DNA of 64,000 nucleotides from Deltaproteobacteria bacterium HGW-Deltaproteobacteria-19 (GCA_002841865.1 PHBD01000011.1:1-64000), one strand, 5' to 3'. Shown: positions 25,269-34,555, counted from the first letter of the stretch. Notes: a model not told the origin generated them from the letters alone. Numbers and translations: made by a program.

Positions 25269-25288
25269 TGATTTGTTATAGATATCAA
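25268..25288. promoter_or_regulatory. Putative LysR operator (TTGAT-N11-ATCAA)
   Basis: TTGAT at 25268-25272 and ATCAA at 25284-25288 form a perfect inverted repeat with 11 bases between, containing the T-N11-A core expected for LysR-family binding sites. It overlaps the lysR start codon and faces the divergent AT-rich promoter region (25289-25335). Binding here could both repress lysR and control the butyrate operon. Confidence 0.55.
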
Positions 25289-25427
25289 TTAGAGACGAAT
25301 AATATATTTTTTATTTTGTGCCTTTTATATTAGCCTCCCTGTCAAGTCAATGAATCCATGGATTGACACGGCGGTACCAAGGGGCGTTACCCTGGCTGCG
25401 CGACAGTCCTGACGAAGGGGGTTGACC

Positions 25428-26345
25428 ATGATCCGATCGTTGGCAGATTTTACCCGGATAGCGAAGGAGAAGGGACCGAAGAAGCTCGCCGTGCTTGCGC
25501 CGGAGGACGAGGACTTCATGCGGGCGGTCAAGACAAGCTGGGAGATGGGCTACATCGAGCCCGTCCTCATCGGAAACAGCGAGAAGATGGAGCGGGTGGC
25601 GGCCAAAGTCGACTTCGACATCGGGAAATTCGAGAAGATTCCCGGCGTCGAGCAGCAGGGCATCTCCGACCTGGGGATTCGCATGCTCTTCTCCGGCGAG
25701 CTGCCCATTGCCAGCAAGGGCCAGATCCCGACCTCCTACATCTACCGCTCCATCATCCGCGAGGAGGCGAAAGCGGCCTCCGGCATGACCGTGAGCGTCG
25801 TCACGTTCTGGGAGATCCCCGGCATCGACCACCTGGTGGTCTTCACGGACACGGGTGTCAACATCAAACCCGACGCCAGGGCCAAGGCGGAGATCATCAA
25901 GAACGCCGCCTTCGTCTACCACCTCATGGGCGTCCCGAGGCCGCGGGTTGCCATCCTCTCGGGTCACCGGGAGGTGGGCGGCGATCTGGCCTCCTACCGG
26001 GACTACCGGTTTCTCAGGAAGGCGGCGGCCGCCGGCGAGCTGGGGGAATGCGAGATCGTCGACGCCACCTCCTTCACGGAGATCTTCCGGGGCTCCCGGA
26101 GGCCGGGGGCCCCGGCCGGAGACGTCAGGCGGGAGATGCCCCACATCCTGGTGGTGCCCTGCCTCGACACGGGCAACGTCATCTGCAAGCTCGACTTCTT
26201 CCTCGACGTGACGCGCAGCTCGCTCGTCGCCACATCCCGGGGGCCGGTGTGCATCCCCGCCCGGTCCGACTTCAGCGACAACATCGTGCAGCAGCTGGCC
26301 ATGTGCGTCGTCCTGGCCGACCGCATGGGAAAGGAGGTGCACTGA
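25428..26345 (+). CDS. Phosphate acyl (butyryl) transferase, first copy
   Basis: A 305-residue enzyme of the phosphate acetyl/butyryltransferase family. The sequence includes AVLAPEDEDFMRAV near the N-terminus, a central AEIIKNAAFVYHLMGVPRPRVAILS and a C-terminal ILVVPCLDTGNVICKLDFF. It interconverts acyl-CoA plus phosphate with acyl-phosphate plus CoA. The ATG at 25428 follows GAAGGGGG and is preferred over TTG at 25422. It is the first gene of an operon with a second transacylase, butyrate kinase and an acyl-CoA dehydrogenase, and diverges from lysR. Confidence 0.85.
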   Translation: MIRSLADFTRIAKEKGPKKLAVLAPEDEDFMRAVKTSWEMGYIEPVLIGNSEKMERVAAKVDFDIGKFEKIPGVEQQGISDLGIRMLFSGELPIASKGQIPTSYIYRSIIREEAKAASGMTVSVVTFWEIPGIDHLVVFTDTGVNIKPDARAKAEIIKNAAFVYHLMGVPRPRVAILSGHREVGGDLASYRDYRFLRKAAAAGELGECEIVDATSFTEIFRGSRRPGAPAGDVRREMPHILVVPCLDTGNVICKLDFFLDVTRSSLVATSRGPVCIPARSDFSDNIVQQLAMCVVLADRMGKEVH

Positions 26346-26346
26346 G

Positions 26347-27264
26347 ATGATCCGGTCCTTCAAAGACATCCTGGAAGCGGCCATGCAGGCGGGACCGAGG
26401 CGGATTGCCGTTCCTTTTCCCACGGTCGAAGATATCCGGATCCTCTCCCGGGCGTCGTCGTCGGGACTCGCTGTTCCCTGTCTGATCGGCAGGGCGGAGG
26501 CACTGAAAGCCGCCGTCGGCCGGACGCCCATGGCATCCCGTGAGCATGAGATCTTGGACGAGGGCGACCGGAAAGAAGCCCTGCGACAGGCGGTGGTGCG
26601 GGTCCGGGAAGGCCGGGCCGACATCCTGATGCAGGGGGGCGCTTCGCATCGGGCCGTGATGAAAGCCGTGCTGGATCCCGCCGGTGGCCTGAAGAAAAAG
26701 GGCGGCACGGCGAGCTACATCTCCGTCTTTCCGCTCATGAAACGGGAGAAGCTGATCCTCATTACGGACACATTCCTCAACGACTTCCCGGGCCTGGTCG
26801 AGAAGCAGGGGATCCTGAACAACGCCCTACAGCTTGCGCGCCGGCTCGGCATCGAGACGCCGAACGTGGCCGTCCTGGCGGCGATCGAGCAGGTCAATCC
26901 GGGCATCCCTTCGACGCTGGACGCGGCGATCCTCTCCAAAATGGGGGAGAGGAGGCAGTTCGGCAAGGCCGTCGTCGAGGGTCCCGTGGACATCGACTGC
27001 GCCCTGAGCAAGGTCGCGGCGGACCGGAAGGGACTGCAAAGCGCCGTCACCGGCAATGTCGACATTTACCTGGTTCCCGAGATCGATACGGGCCACCTGC
27101 TGGCGGAATCGCTCGTCTTCTTCGGGGGCATGCAGACGGTGGGCGTTGTCGCGGGAACGGCCGGGCCGGTGCTCCTGAAGCTTCCCTTCACGTCCGCGGA
27201 AAACCGGGTCGTGGAAATCGCCCTGGCCGGCCTGATGAGCGGCAATGGAGCGAACCATGGATAA
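26347..27264 (+). CDS. Phosphate acyl (butyryl) transferase, second copy
   Basis: A 305-residue paralogue of the preceding gene but clearly diverged. Family features include RIAVPFPTVEDIRILS, ILMQGGASHRAVMKAVLD, a central NNALQLARRLGIETPNVAVLAA and IYLVPEIDTGHLLAESLVFF at the C-terminus. It starts one base after the first copy's stop with AAAGGAGG at 26331-26338, so the pair is translationally coupled. Two tandem transacylases may form a hetero-oligomer or prefer different chain lengths. It overlaps the butyrate kinase start by 8 bases. Confidence 0.83.
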   Translation: MIRSFKDILEAAMQAGPRRIAVPFPTVEDIRILSRASSSGLAVPCLIGRAEALKAAVGRTPMASREHEILDEGDRKEALRQAVVRVREGRADILMQGGASHRAVMKAVLDPAGGLKKKGGTASYISVFPLMKREKLILITDTFLNDFPGLVEKQGILNNALQLARRLGIETPNVAVLAAIEQVNPGIPSTLDAAILSKMGERRQFGKAVVEGPVDIDCALSKVAADRKGLQSAVTGNVDIYLVPEIDTGHLLAESLVFFGGMQTVGVVAGTAGPVLLKLPFTSAENRVVEIALAGLMSGNGANHG

Positions 27265-28330
27265 GGAATTTCTTCTGCTCGCCATCAACGTCGGCTCGAC
27301 CTCGACGAAAGTCGCCTTCTTCCGGGGGGAGCAGGCCGTCGCCCAGGACAACATCGTCTACCGGGGGGAGGACCTGTCCCGCTTTTCCTCCCTGGCGGAG
27401 CAGCTTCCCCTGCGCGAGGAAGGCGTCCTGAAGTTCCTGGAGAAAAACGGGATCGGCCTGGAGGAGATCGACATCGTGGTCAGCCGCGGCGGCCTGGGAC
27501 GGCCGGCGCCCGCCGGGGCCTACCGAGTGGACGACACGATGCGCCGCGACCTCCTGGAGGGGGTCTACGGGACGCATCCCTCCGCCCTGGGGCCGTCCAT
27601 GGCCCTCGATTTTTCGAAAAAAATCGGCATGCCCTCCATTGTCATCGATCCGCCCAGCACCGACGAGTTCGAGCCCCTGGCCCGGATCTCCGGGATTCCC
27701 GAGATCGAGCGCAAGAGCGGGCTCCACGCCCTGAACCAGAAGATGGCGGCGCGGCGGTGCGCCGCCGGGCTGGGTAAGAAGTACGAGGAGATCGACGTCG
27801 TCGTGGCCCACCTGGGGGGAGGCATCACCATCGGCGCCCACCGGAAGGGCCGGGTGGTCGACTGCACCCACGGGCTCGCGGAAGGCCCCTTCACGCCGGA
27901 GCGGGCCGGGGCGCTGCCGACGATGGACCTCCTGGACCTCGCCCTTTCCGGGACGATGGACAGGAAGCAGCTCCAGGGGCGCCTGGTGGGAAAGGGAGGA
28001 CTGGCGGCGTATCTCGGCACGACGGACGCCCGGGTCGTCGAGGAGCGGATCCGGGGCGGGGACGAAAAGGCCGGGCTCGTTTTCGAGGCCATGGCCTACC
28101 AGGCCGCCAAGGACATCGGCGCCATGAGCACGGTCCTGGCGGGGCGGATCGACGGGATCGTCCTGACGGGCGGGCTGGCCCACTCGGAGATGCTTACCGG
28201 CCGGATCGGGGAGCGGGTCCGCTTCATCGCCCCCGTCTTCGTGTATCCCGGCGAGGACGAGATGACGGCCCTGGCGGAGGGGGGGCTCCGGGTTCTCCGG
28301 AACGAAGAGGACGTGAAGCCGTACTCGTAG
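27257..28330 (+). CDS. buk: Butyrate kinase
   Basis: A 357-residue acetokinase-family protein, the usual length for butyrate kinase. Motifs are AINVGSTSTKVAFF at the N-terminus, GAYRVDDTM, VVVAHLGGGITIGAH and IDGIVLTGGLAHSEML. It makes ATP and butyrate (or a related acid) from the acyl-phosphate supplied by the two upstream enzymes, or runs in reverse to activate acids. The ATG at 27257 has GGAG upstream; the in-frame ATG at 27245 lies deeper in the previous gene and is less likely. Confidence 0.92.
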   Translation: MDKEFLLLAINVGSTSTKVAFFRGEQAVAQDNIVYRGEDLSRFSSLAEQLPLREEGVLKFLEKNGIGLEEIDIVVSRGGLGRPAPAGAYRVDDTMRRDLLEGVYGTHPSALGPSMALDFSKKIGMPSIVIDPPSTDEFEPLARISGIPEIERKSGLHALNQKMAARRCAAGLGKKYEEIDVVVAHLGGGITIGAHRKGRVVDCTHGLAEGPFTPERAGALPTMDLLDLALSGTMDRKQLQGRLVGKGGLAAYLGTTDARVVEERIRGGDEKAGLVFEAMAYQAAKDIGAMSTVLAGRIDGIVLTGGLAHSEMLTGRIGERVRFIAPVFVYPGEDEMTALAEGGLRVLRNEEDVKPYS

Positions 28331-28366
28331 CCGAACCGGCAGGGATCCGAACCGGAGGAGGCCGCC

Positions 28367-29515
28367 ATGGATTTTCAGTGGACCGAGGAGCAGGACCTGA
28401 TCCGCAGGAACATGCGGGAATTCGCCGACCGGTACGTGGAGCCCATCGCCGCGGAGATCGACGAGAACAGCCGCCATCCGGCTGAGGTCTTCCGGAAGCT
28501 CGGCGAAGACGGCTGGATGGGCATTCCCATTCCCCGGGAGTACGGGGGCGCCGGGGCGGACTTCCAGACCCATGCCGTCGCCGTGGAGGAGATCTCCCGG
28601 TCCTGCTCGTCCACCGGCTTCACCCTGTCGTTCCACGCCGGCATCATCGGCCTGGCGATCCTCCTCTCCGGGACGGAGGAGCAGAAACGGAAATACCTGG
28701 TCCCCCTGGCGGAGGGCCGCCACCTGGGGGCCTTCCTGCTGACCGAGCCGGGCGCCGGGACCGACGTCATGGCCGTCCGCACGGAGGCCGTGCGGGAGGG
28801 GAGCGATTACGTCATCAACGGGACCAAGACCTTTGTCTCCAACGGTCCCATCGCGGACACCTACATCGTCTTCTGCTGGACCGATCGCTCCGCGGGCAGG
28901 AGGGGCATGAGCGCCTTCCTGGTTCCCCGGGGGACCCCCGGGCTGGAGCCGGGGCAGCCCTTCCACAAGATGGGCCTCCGGGCGTCCCAGACGTCGGAGG
29001 TCCACTTCCGCAACTGCTGCATTCCTGCGGAAAACATCCTCGGCGGCGAGGGAGGGGGGCTTGGCGTCGCCATGAAGGGATTCGAGCGCGGGCGGGTCGG
29101 GATCGCCGCCCAGGCCGTGGGCATCCTGCAGGCGGCGCTGGACGAGTCGGTCCGGCATGCCCGGGAGAGGGTCCAGTTCGGCAGCCCCATCGCACGCCAG
29201 CAGGCGATCGCCTGGATGATCGCCGATATGGCGACGGACCTGTCCGCGGCCCGGTACCTCGCCGGCCATGCCGCCTGGCTCCTGGACAACGGACAGCCCT
29301 TCGGTACGGAGGCCTCCATGGCCAAGCTGTTTGCCACGGAGGCGGCGATGCGGCACACCGTCAAGGCGGTCCAGGTCCACGGCGGATACGGGTATGTCAA
29401 GGGAGCGAAGGTGGAGCGCCTGATGCGGGACGCCAAGATCGCCGAGATTTACGAAGGTACGTCGGAAGCGCAGCGGATGGTGATATCCGGAAGCGTAATG
29501 CGTCGGGGTGGCTGA
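28367..29515 (+). CDS. Acyl-CoA dehydrogenase
   Basis: A 382-residue acyl-CoA dehydrogenase of normal length. It has the N-terminal helical domain, FLLTEPGAGTDV (FAD/substrate loop), FVSNGPIADTY and the C-terminal QVHGGYGYVKG. The catalytic glutamate lies in IYEGTSEAQRMVI. It oxidises an acyl-CoA to the 2,3-enoyl-CoA using FAD and passes electrons to ETF. It follows butyrate kinase by 36 bases, suggesting a butyryl-CoA-like or branched short-chain substrate. Confidence 0.93.
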   Translation: MDFQWTEEQDLIRRNMREFADRYVEPIAAEIDENSRHPAEVFRKLGEDGWMGIPIPREYGGAGADFQTHAVAVEEISRSCSSTGFTLSFHAGIIGLAILLSGTEEQKRKYLVPLAEGRHLGAFLLTEPGAGTDVMAVRTEAVREGSDYVINGTKTFVSNGPIADTYIVFCWTDRSAGRRGMSAFLVPRGTPGLEPGQPFHKMGLRASQTSEVHFRNCCIPAENILGGEGGGLGVAMKGFERGRVGIAAQAVGILQAALDESVRHARERVQFGSPIARQQAIAWMIADMATDLSAARYLAGHAAWLLDNGQPFGTEASMAKLFATEAAMRHTVKAVQVHGGYGYVKGAKVERLMRDAKIAEIYEGTSEAQRMVISGSVMRRGG

Positions 29516-29674
29516 AGGGCGGGCATCCGCCTCGATCCGGTCATCCCTCCGGGACGCCGGGATCGAGGTTTGTGACTCCTTGGGGGCGGATCCCGTCACG
29601 GCCATCCGTTTCATATTGCAGACCGGTCCTCATATGGAATGGACCTTACGACCAGGTACGGGGAGGCGAACGTG

Positions 29675-30589
29675 ATGCCGGCTATCCGGAAGGTTTCCAT
29701 CATCGGGGCGGGTGCCCTCGGGGCGGCCTACGGCGCGCTGCTGTTCGACATGGACAGGGACTGCGTGTCCTTTGTCGCAGCCGGCGAGCGCTTCGAGCGG
29801 CTCAGGCGGGAAGGGGTAATCGTCAACGGCCGGCATTACGCCATCCCCGTTCTTGCGCCGGAAGACACATCACTGCCGGCGGATCTCGTGATCGTCGCCG
29901 TCAAGAACCACCACCTGGACGCGGCGATCGGGGAGATGAAAAACCGGGTCGGCAGGGATACAATCATTCTCTCCCTTATGAACGGGATCGACAGTGAGGA
30001 GCGCATCGGCGCCGTCTATGGCATGGACAAGGTCCTGTACGCCCTGACCATGGGGATCGACGCCCTCCGGGAGGGCAACCGGGTTATCTACACGACGCAG
30101 GGAAGGATCTTTTTCGGGGAGGCGAAGAATCCCGCCGTGACGGAGCGGGTCGCCCGGGTGCAGGCGCTGTTCGACCGGGCGGGGATCGCCTGGGAGACGC
30201 CGCCCGACATGCTGCGGACCCTCTGGTGGAAGTTCATGGCCAACGTGGGCATCAACCAGGCCTCGGCGGTCCTTCGGGCTCCCTATTCCGCATTCCAGGC
30301 TCCGTCGGAGGCGAGGGACCTGATGCTGTCGTCCATGCGCGAGGTGATCGCCGTCGCGGAAAAAGCAGGAGTCAGCCTGACGGAGGAGGACATCGAGGCC
30401 TTCGACCCGATCCTGGCCCGCCTGAGCCCCGAGGGCAAGACGTCCATGCTGCAGGACGTGGAGGCCCGCCGGAAGACCGAGGTGGAGATGTTCGCCGGGA
30501 CGATGATCGCCCTGGGGGAGAAATACGGCGTCGCCGTGCCGGTGAACCGGAGGCTCTTCGAAGCCATCCGGGATATCGAAAAAGCCTGA
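29675..30589 (+). CDS. 2-dehydropantoate 2-reductase (ketopantoate reductase) family
   Basis: A 304-residue protein of the PanE/ApbA family. It has the N-terminal Rossmann motif SIIGAGALGAAYGALL, the central VAVKNHHLDAA, and a C-terminal helical domain with the conserved WWKFMANVGINQASAVLRAPY region. The ATG at 29675 follows GGGGAGG at 29660-29666, so it is chosen over the ATG at 29639. Members reduce ketopantoate or related 2-oxoacids with NADPH. No other pantothenate gene is nearby, so the real substrate may differ. Confidence 0.85.
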   Translation: MPAIRKVSIIGAGALGAAYGALLFDMDRDCVSFVAAGERFERLRREGVIVNGRHYAIPVLAPEDTSLPADLVIVAVKNHHLDAAIGEMKNRVGRDTIILSLMNGIDSEERIGAVYGMDKVLYALTMGIDALREGNRVIYTTQGRIFFGEAKNPAVTERVARVQALFDRAGIAWETPPDMLRTLWWKFMANVGINQASAVLRAPYSAFQAPSEARDLMLSSMREVIAVAEKAGVSLTEEDIEAFDPILARLSPEGKTSMLQDVEARRKTEVEMFAGTMIALGEKYGVAVPVNRRLFEAIRDIEKA

Positions 30590-30681
30590 TTCGGGGCAGG
30601 AGACGAGACCGCCGGCTGCCGGTCCATGCTCAGGGACGGCAGAACCGAGCCGGGATGTTCCGAGGGACCGCATGCCCCCGG

Positions 30682-31413
30682 TCAAGGGTGATCAAACAGG
30701 TATCCCACCGAGCGGAGGCTCTTGAAGTAGACAGGGTGCTCAGGATCCCGCTCGAAGTATTTCCGCAGGCGGACCATGAAGCTGTCCACCGTCCGCGTCG
30801 CCGTCACACCCGAGTACCCCCAGCCCACCTCCAGGAGCACCTTGCGGGAGAGGGGCTTCCCCCGGTTCGTGATAAACACCCGGAGCAGCTTGATTTCCTG
30901 GTCCGTAAGCTGAATAAGCCCCTGCCTGCACTGTGCCGTCTTTTTTTCGAAGTCGATGATGTTCTCGCCGAAGGTATAACTGTTCGCGGCTTCGCGTCCC
31001 GTCCTCCCACCGTCCGCTGTGCCGCCCCGGCTCCAGGAGGATCTCATGAGGAGCCGTTCGACCCGGAGCAGAAATTCATCCAGGTTAAAAGGCTTGGCCA
31101 GGTAGTCGTCGACGCCGCAGGAAAACCCCCTGATCCGGTCATCGGGCTCCCCTTTGGCGGAAAGAATCAGAACGGGGAGCCTCTCGTCCTCCAGGCGGAT
31201 ATGGCGCAGGACCGACAGGCCGTCCAGCCCGGGCAGCATGATGTCGAGGACAATCAGGTGGGGATTCCACTCTTTCCATAGGTCAAGCCCCCGCGTTCCG
31301 CTGCCGGCAATCGCCGTCTCGTACCCTTGAAGGGTCAGGTTCAGCTTCAACCCTTCGGCGATGTGCTCGTCGTCTTCGATGATGAGGATGCGCCTGGTCG
31401 GAGTCTCTTTCAT
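30682..31413 (-). CDS. OmpR/PhoB-family response regulator
   Basis: A 243-residue response regulator. The receiver has acidic residues in IIEDDEH, the phosphoacceptor aspartate at about residue 57 (LIVLDIMLPG) and the conserved lysine in YLAKPF. The C-terminal winged-helix domain has LTDQEIKLLRVF and RTVDSFMVRLRKYFE, ending in RSVGYLF. It begins 2 bases after the kinase gene, so the two form a single unit. A two-copy TTGTAAAA direct repeat with an 11-base period upstream of the divergent radical SAM gene is a candidate binding site. Confidence 0.95.
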   Translation of the reverse strand: MKETPTRRILIIEDDEHIAEGLKLNLTLQGYETAIAGSGTRGLDLWKEWNPHLIVLDIMLPGLDGLSVLRHIRLEDERLPVLILSAKGEPDDRIRGFSCGVDDYLAKPFNLDEFLLRVERLLMRSSWSRGGTADGGRTGREAANSYTFGENIIDFEKKTAQCRQGLIQLTDQEIKLLRVFITNRGKPLSRKVLLEVGWGYSGVTATRTVDSFMVRLRKYFERDPEHPVYFKSLRSVGYLFDHP

Positions 31414-31415
31414 GG

Positions 31416-32384
31416 TTATCCTTTTTTCATTGCCGGGCGGCGCAGGGACAGGGTGAACACCGATCCCTTCCCGATTCCATCACTCTCGGCCGTCATGTTC
31501 CCCTGGTGGAGCCTGGCGATCTGCTGGGCGAGATAGAGGCCGATGCCGCTTCCCCCGGCGGGTATCTGTTCACTCCGGTGACGTCCCTGGTAGAACTTCC
31601 TGAATATATTTTTAAGATCCTTCCCGTCGATGCCGATTCCGTTGTCCCGGAAGTGGATCAGGATGCGTTCCTTGTCCCGCCCGAAGGAGATCCGGACGAG
31701 GGGATTCGCGGAATCGTTGTATTTCATAGCGTTGGTCAGGGTATTCATGAGCAGCATTTCAAACAGGGGGACAACGACGGGATAAAGGATTGCCCCGCCT
31801 GACGGGTTTTCCAGGCTGATTTCACAACCCCGGAAGAGATGGCGGTTGCCGGCCAGGAACTCCCGGATGAGCTCCACCAGGTCCACCGTCGTGAAGTCGC
31901 CTCGGTAAACCCTGCTTTCAATCCGCGCCAGGTTCAGGATGCTGTTGATGTTGCCGGCCAGCCTCTCCACGTCGCGGAGCATGAAGTCGATATACCGGAG
32001 CTGGTCTTCTCTCGGTATCTCATGTTTCGCGAAGGTTTCAAGGTAGAGTTTCAGCGACGTGACCGGTGTTTTCAGCTCGTGGGTGAAGTTGTTGATGAAC
32101 GTGTTCTGCAGGCGGTAGAGGTGCATCGTCTTGACATTGTAGATGAAGATCATGAGCACGCCGACCAGGATGACGCCGACCAGGAGCGACAGGATGACGA
32201 TGACCACCCAGGTCCTTGCCTCGAAAAACTGGTTCGGATCGAGATTGTAGCGAAGGCTCAGCGCCTTGAGTCCTTCGCTGACTCCGACATACCAGTAGAT
32301 GTAGAGAAAAAGCGAGATGGCCAGCGCGATCACGGAAAGGACGAAGGTGAATACGGGGCGGAAAAACCATTTTGCCTGTTCCAT
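31416..32384 (-). CDS. Membrane sensor histidine kinase
   Basis: A 322-residue kinase from the ATG at 32384 (AAGGAATC upstream). Two membrane helices (about 10-32 and 60-82) enclose a short periplasmic loop of about 28 residues. Then follow the H-box FTHELKTPVTS, N-box NAMKYN, DNGIGI, and GSGIGLYLAQQI. There is no obvious PAS or HAMP domain. The small loop suggests sensing in the membrane or through a partner. It is co-transcribed with the regulator at 30682 and divergent from the radical SAM gene. Confidence 0.94.
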   Translation of the reverse strand: MEQAKWFFRPVFTFVLSVIALAISLFLYIYWYVGVSEGLKALSLRYNLDPNQFFEARTWVVIVILSLLVGVILVGVLMIFIYNVKTMHLYRLQNTFINNFTHELKTPVTSLKLYLETFAKHEIPREDQLRYIDFMLRDVERLAGNINSILNLARIESRVYRGDFTTVDLVELIREFLAGNRHLFRGCEISLENPSGGAILYPVVVPLFEMLLMNTLTNAMKYNDSANPLVRISFGRDKERILIHFRDNGIGIDGKDLKNIFRKFYQGRHRSEQIPAGGSGIGLYLAQQIARLHQGNMTAESDGIGKGSVFTLSLRRPAMKKG

Positions 32385-32574
32385 GATTCCTTCCTGCGGG
32401 TGCGGGCTTCCTCCCACGGCCTCCATGAGGAAGAAGCGCTCGTGATGAGCCGGTTTGCCGATAAAATGAGACGGGTCGACGTTATCTGCGGAGACGCGAC
32501 GGCATGGGAGGGAACCTATATGACGGCGGGCCTCCTGTCAATCGTTCCCAATGGCTGCGTCACTCCGGTGTGCA

Positions 32575-32593
32575 TTGTAAAAGTATTGTAAAA
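32575..32593. promoter_or_regulatory. Direct repeat TTGTAAAA x2, 11-base period
   Basis: TTGTAAAA occurs at 32575-32582 and again at 32586-32593, exactly one helical turn apart, as in PhoB/OmpR-type operators. It lies in the divergent region between the two-component genes and the radical SAM gene, 86 bases before the latter's start. No clear -10 box was found at the expected distance. Confidence 0.45.
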
Positions 32594-32678
32594 CAACGAC
32601 TTGGGTCTTCCTTTTGGCCGGCATCCATACTAAAGGCAACTCACCCGCAAAAATCATCCCTTTTCACAGGAGAAAAGA

Positions 32679-34415
32679 ATGACCAACCAGCCCCGGCATC
32701 CGCTCGGTATCCGCGCCAGCATCCTGCTGACCAGCGTCTTCGGACCTTATGCACAAGATGATGAATACGGCAGCCGCCGGATCAACCCGATGGAGCTTTA
32801 CCAGAATCAGGTGACCCGCGTTCAGGGCGGATTCTCCCTCAGGATGTTTCACCGCTCCTTCGGGCTCATGATGATCCAGGCCAATCTGGAGGCGCCCTGC
32901 ACCCTCCTCGATTTTCCCGACCGGGAGCGTTTTATCGAGGAAATCCGGGATCACTCCTATGACGTCATCGGCATCAGCGGGATCCTCCCCAACGTCGGCA
33001 AGGTCCGGGAGATGTGCCGGCTGATCCGGCAGTACCAGCCCGCCGCCACGATCATCGTCGGCGGCCATGTCACCGGGAAGGAAGGACTTGAGCAGATGAT
33101 CGACGCGGACATCATCGTCCGTGGCGAGGGGATCCGGTGGTTTCAGCGGTACCTGGGACAGGACGACAAGACGCCGATCCGGCACCCCATGGCAATATCC
33201 GGCTTCGGCAGCAGGATGCTGGGCATCAATATCGGTAGCCGGCGCGGTGGCACGGCGGCGATCCTGATTCCCTCCGTCGGCTGTCCCGTCGGATGCAACT
33301 TCTGTTCGACCTCGGCCCTGTTCGGCGGCAAGGGCAACTGCATCCATTTCTATGAAACGGGGGATGAGCTCTTTTCCGTCATGTGCGAACTCGAGAAGAA
33401 TCTCGAGACGAGGTCCTTCTTCACGCTGGACGAAAACTTCCTCCTCCACAAGAAGAGGGCGCTCCGGCTCCTCGAGCTGATGGAGGCCCACAACAAGAGC
33501 TGGGCCGTCTATGTTTTCAGCTCCGCCCGGGTCCTGAAATCCTACAGCATCGACCAGCTGCTGAGGCTGGGCATAAGCTGGGTCTGGATGGGGCTGGAAG
33601 GGGAAGAGAGCGCCTATGACAAGCTGAAGGGCGTGGACACCCGCGAGCTGGTGAAGACCCTGCAGTCGCACGGTATCCGGATCCTGGGCTCCTCCATCAT
33701 CGGGCTCGAAGAGCACCGGCCCGAGACCATGGATGCCGTGATCGACTATGCGATCAGCCATGAAACGGTTTTTCACCAGTTCATGCTCTATTCACCGGTT
33801 CCGGGGACGCCGCTCTATGAAAAGCACAAACAGGACGGGACGCTGCTTTCTGACTCGGAGTTCCCCGTTGCCGATGCCCATGGGCAGTATCGATTCAACT
33901 ACCACCACCGGCATATCAAGGAGGGGCAGGAAGAGAAATATTTACTGGAGGCCTTCCGGCGTGACTTCAGGGTCAACGGGCCCAGCCTGCTTCGCATGAT
34001 CAAGGTAATGCTGGACGGATGGAAGGCGAACAGGGATCAGGCACCGCGGGTGCGGGAGCGTCTGGCCCGGGAGGTTTTCCCCTTGAGATCGAGCTATGCC
34101 GGCGCCGTCTGGGCGATCCGGAAGTGGTATCGCCGCAGCAATCCGCAGATCGCCGGGAAGGCCGACCAGCTCCTCGGGGATCTCTATGAGACCTTCGGCT
34201 GGACGACTTGGCTGATCGCGCCGGTTGTGGGCCGCTATGCCCATCTCATGCTGCAGAGGGAAGAAAAACGACTGGCCGACGGCTGGACGTACGAGCCCGG
34301 CACCTTCTGCGAGAAGAACGCCGCCGCTGTGCTTCTGGAACAGGAAGAGGCGGCAAAGGCAAAAGCGGTCACGGGAAAGATTCGTCCTGTCGTCCGTGAA
34401 CCACGCCCTGCCTGA
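32679..34415 (+). CDS. B12-binding-domain radical SAM protein
   Basis: A 578-residue protein. The N-terminal part (about 1-150) resembles a cobalamin-binding Rossmann domain (DVIGISGILPNVGKVREM, TIIVGGHVTG, IIVRGEG). The radical SAM core begins with CPVGCNFC (CxxxCxxC) near residue 206 and continues with FFTLDENFLLHKKRALRLLE and WVWMGLEGEESAY. The C-terminal 180 residues are unassigned. Such enzymes methylate or rearrange unactivated carbons, but the substrate cannot be deduced. It is divergent from the two-component system, which may control it. AGGAGAAAAG precedes the ATG. Confidence 0.85.
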   Translation: MTNQPRHPLGIRASILLTSVFGPYAQDDEYGSRRINPMELYQNQVTRVQGGFSLRMFHRSFGLMMIQANLEAPCTLLDFPDRERFIEEIRDHSYDVIGISGILPNVGKVREMCRLIRQYQPAATIIVGGHVTGKEGLEQMIDADIIVRGEGIRWFQRYLGQDDKTPIRHPMAISGFGSRMLGINIGSRRGGTAAILIPSVGCPVGCNFCSTSALFGGKGNCIHFYETGDELFSVMCELEKNLETRSFFTLDENFLLHKKRALRLLELMEAHNKSWAVYVFSSARVLKSYSIDQLLRLGISWVWMGLEGEESAYDKLKGVDTRELVKTLQSHGIRILGSSIIGLEEHRPETMDAVIDYAISHETVFHQFMLYSPVPGTPLYEKHKQDGTLLSDSEFPVADAHGQYRFNYHHRHIKEGQEEKYLLEAFRRDFRVNGPSLLRMIKVMLDGWKANRDQAPRVRERLAREVFPLRSSYAGAVWAIRKWYRRSNPQIAGKADQLLGDLYETFGWTTWLIAPVVGRYAHLMLQREEKRLADGWTYEPGTFCEKNAAAVLLEQEEAAKAKAVTGKIRPVVREPRPA

Positions 34416-34432
34416 TCCTTCATCGTACCGGT

Positions 34433-34464
34433 CGCCTGGAGGAATCCCTTTCTGCCTCCAGGCG
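34433..34464. terminator. Hairpin between convergent radical SAM and permease genes
   Basis: CGCCTGGAGG (34433-34442) pairs perfectly with CCTCCAGGCG (34455-34464) over a 12-base loop. A short T-run appears only at 34477-34480 on the plus strand. Its place between converging genes supports a terminator role. Confidence 0.5.
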
Positions 34465-34555
34465 CTGCTGATCCTGCTTTTCCCCGTTTCCCCTCATCCC
34501 ATATCCGCTCGAAACGGACACCTCCATGTCCGTCATGCGTCTTTGCGCCCGCCGG

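Noticed and set aside
27188-29614. An 808-codon open frame on the minus strand
   Set aside because: Antisense to butyrate kinase and acyl-CoA dehydrogenase, with the same biased composition and no domain.
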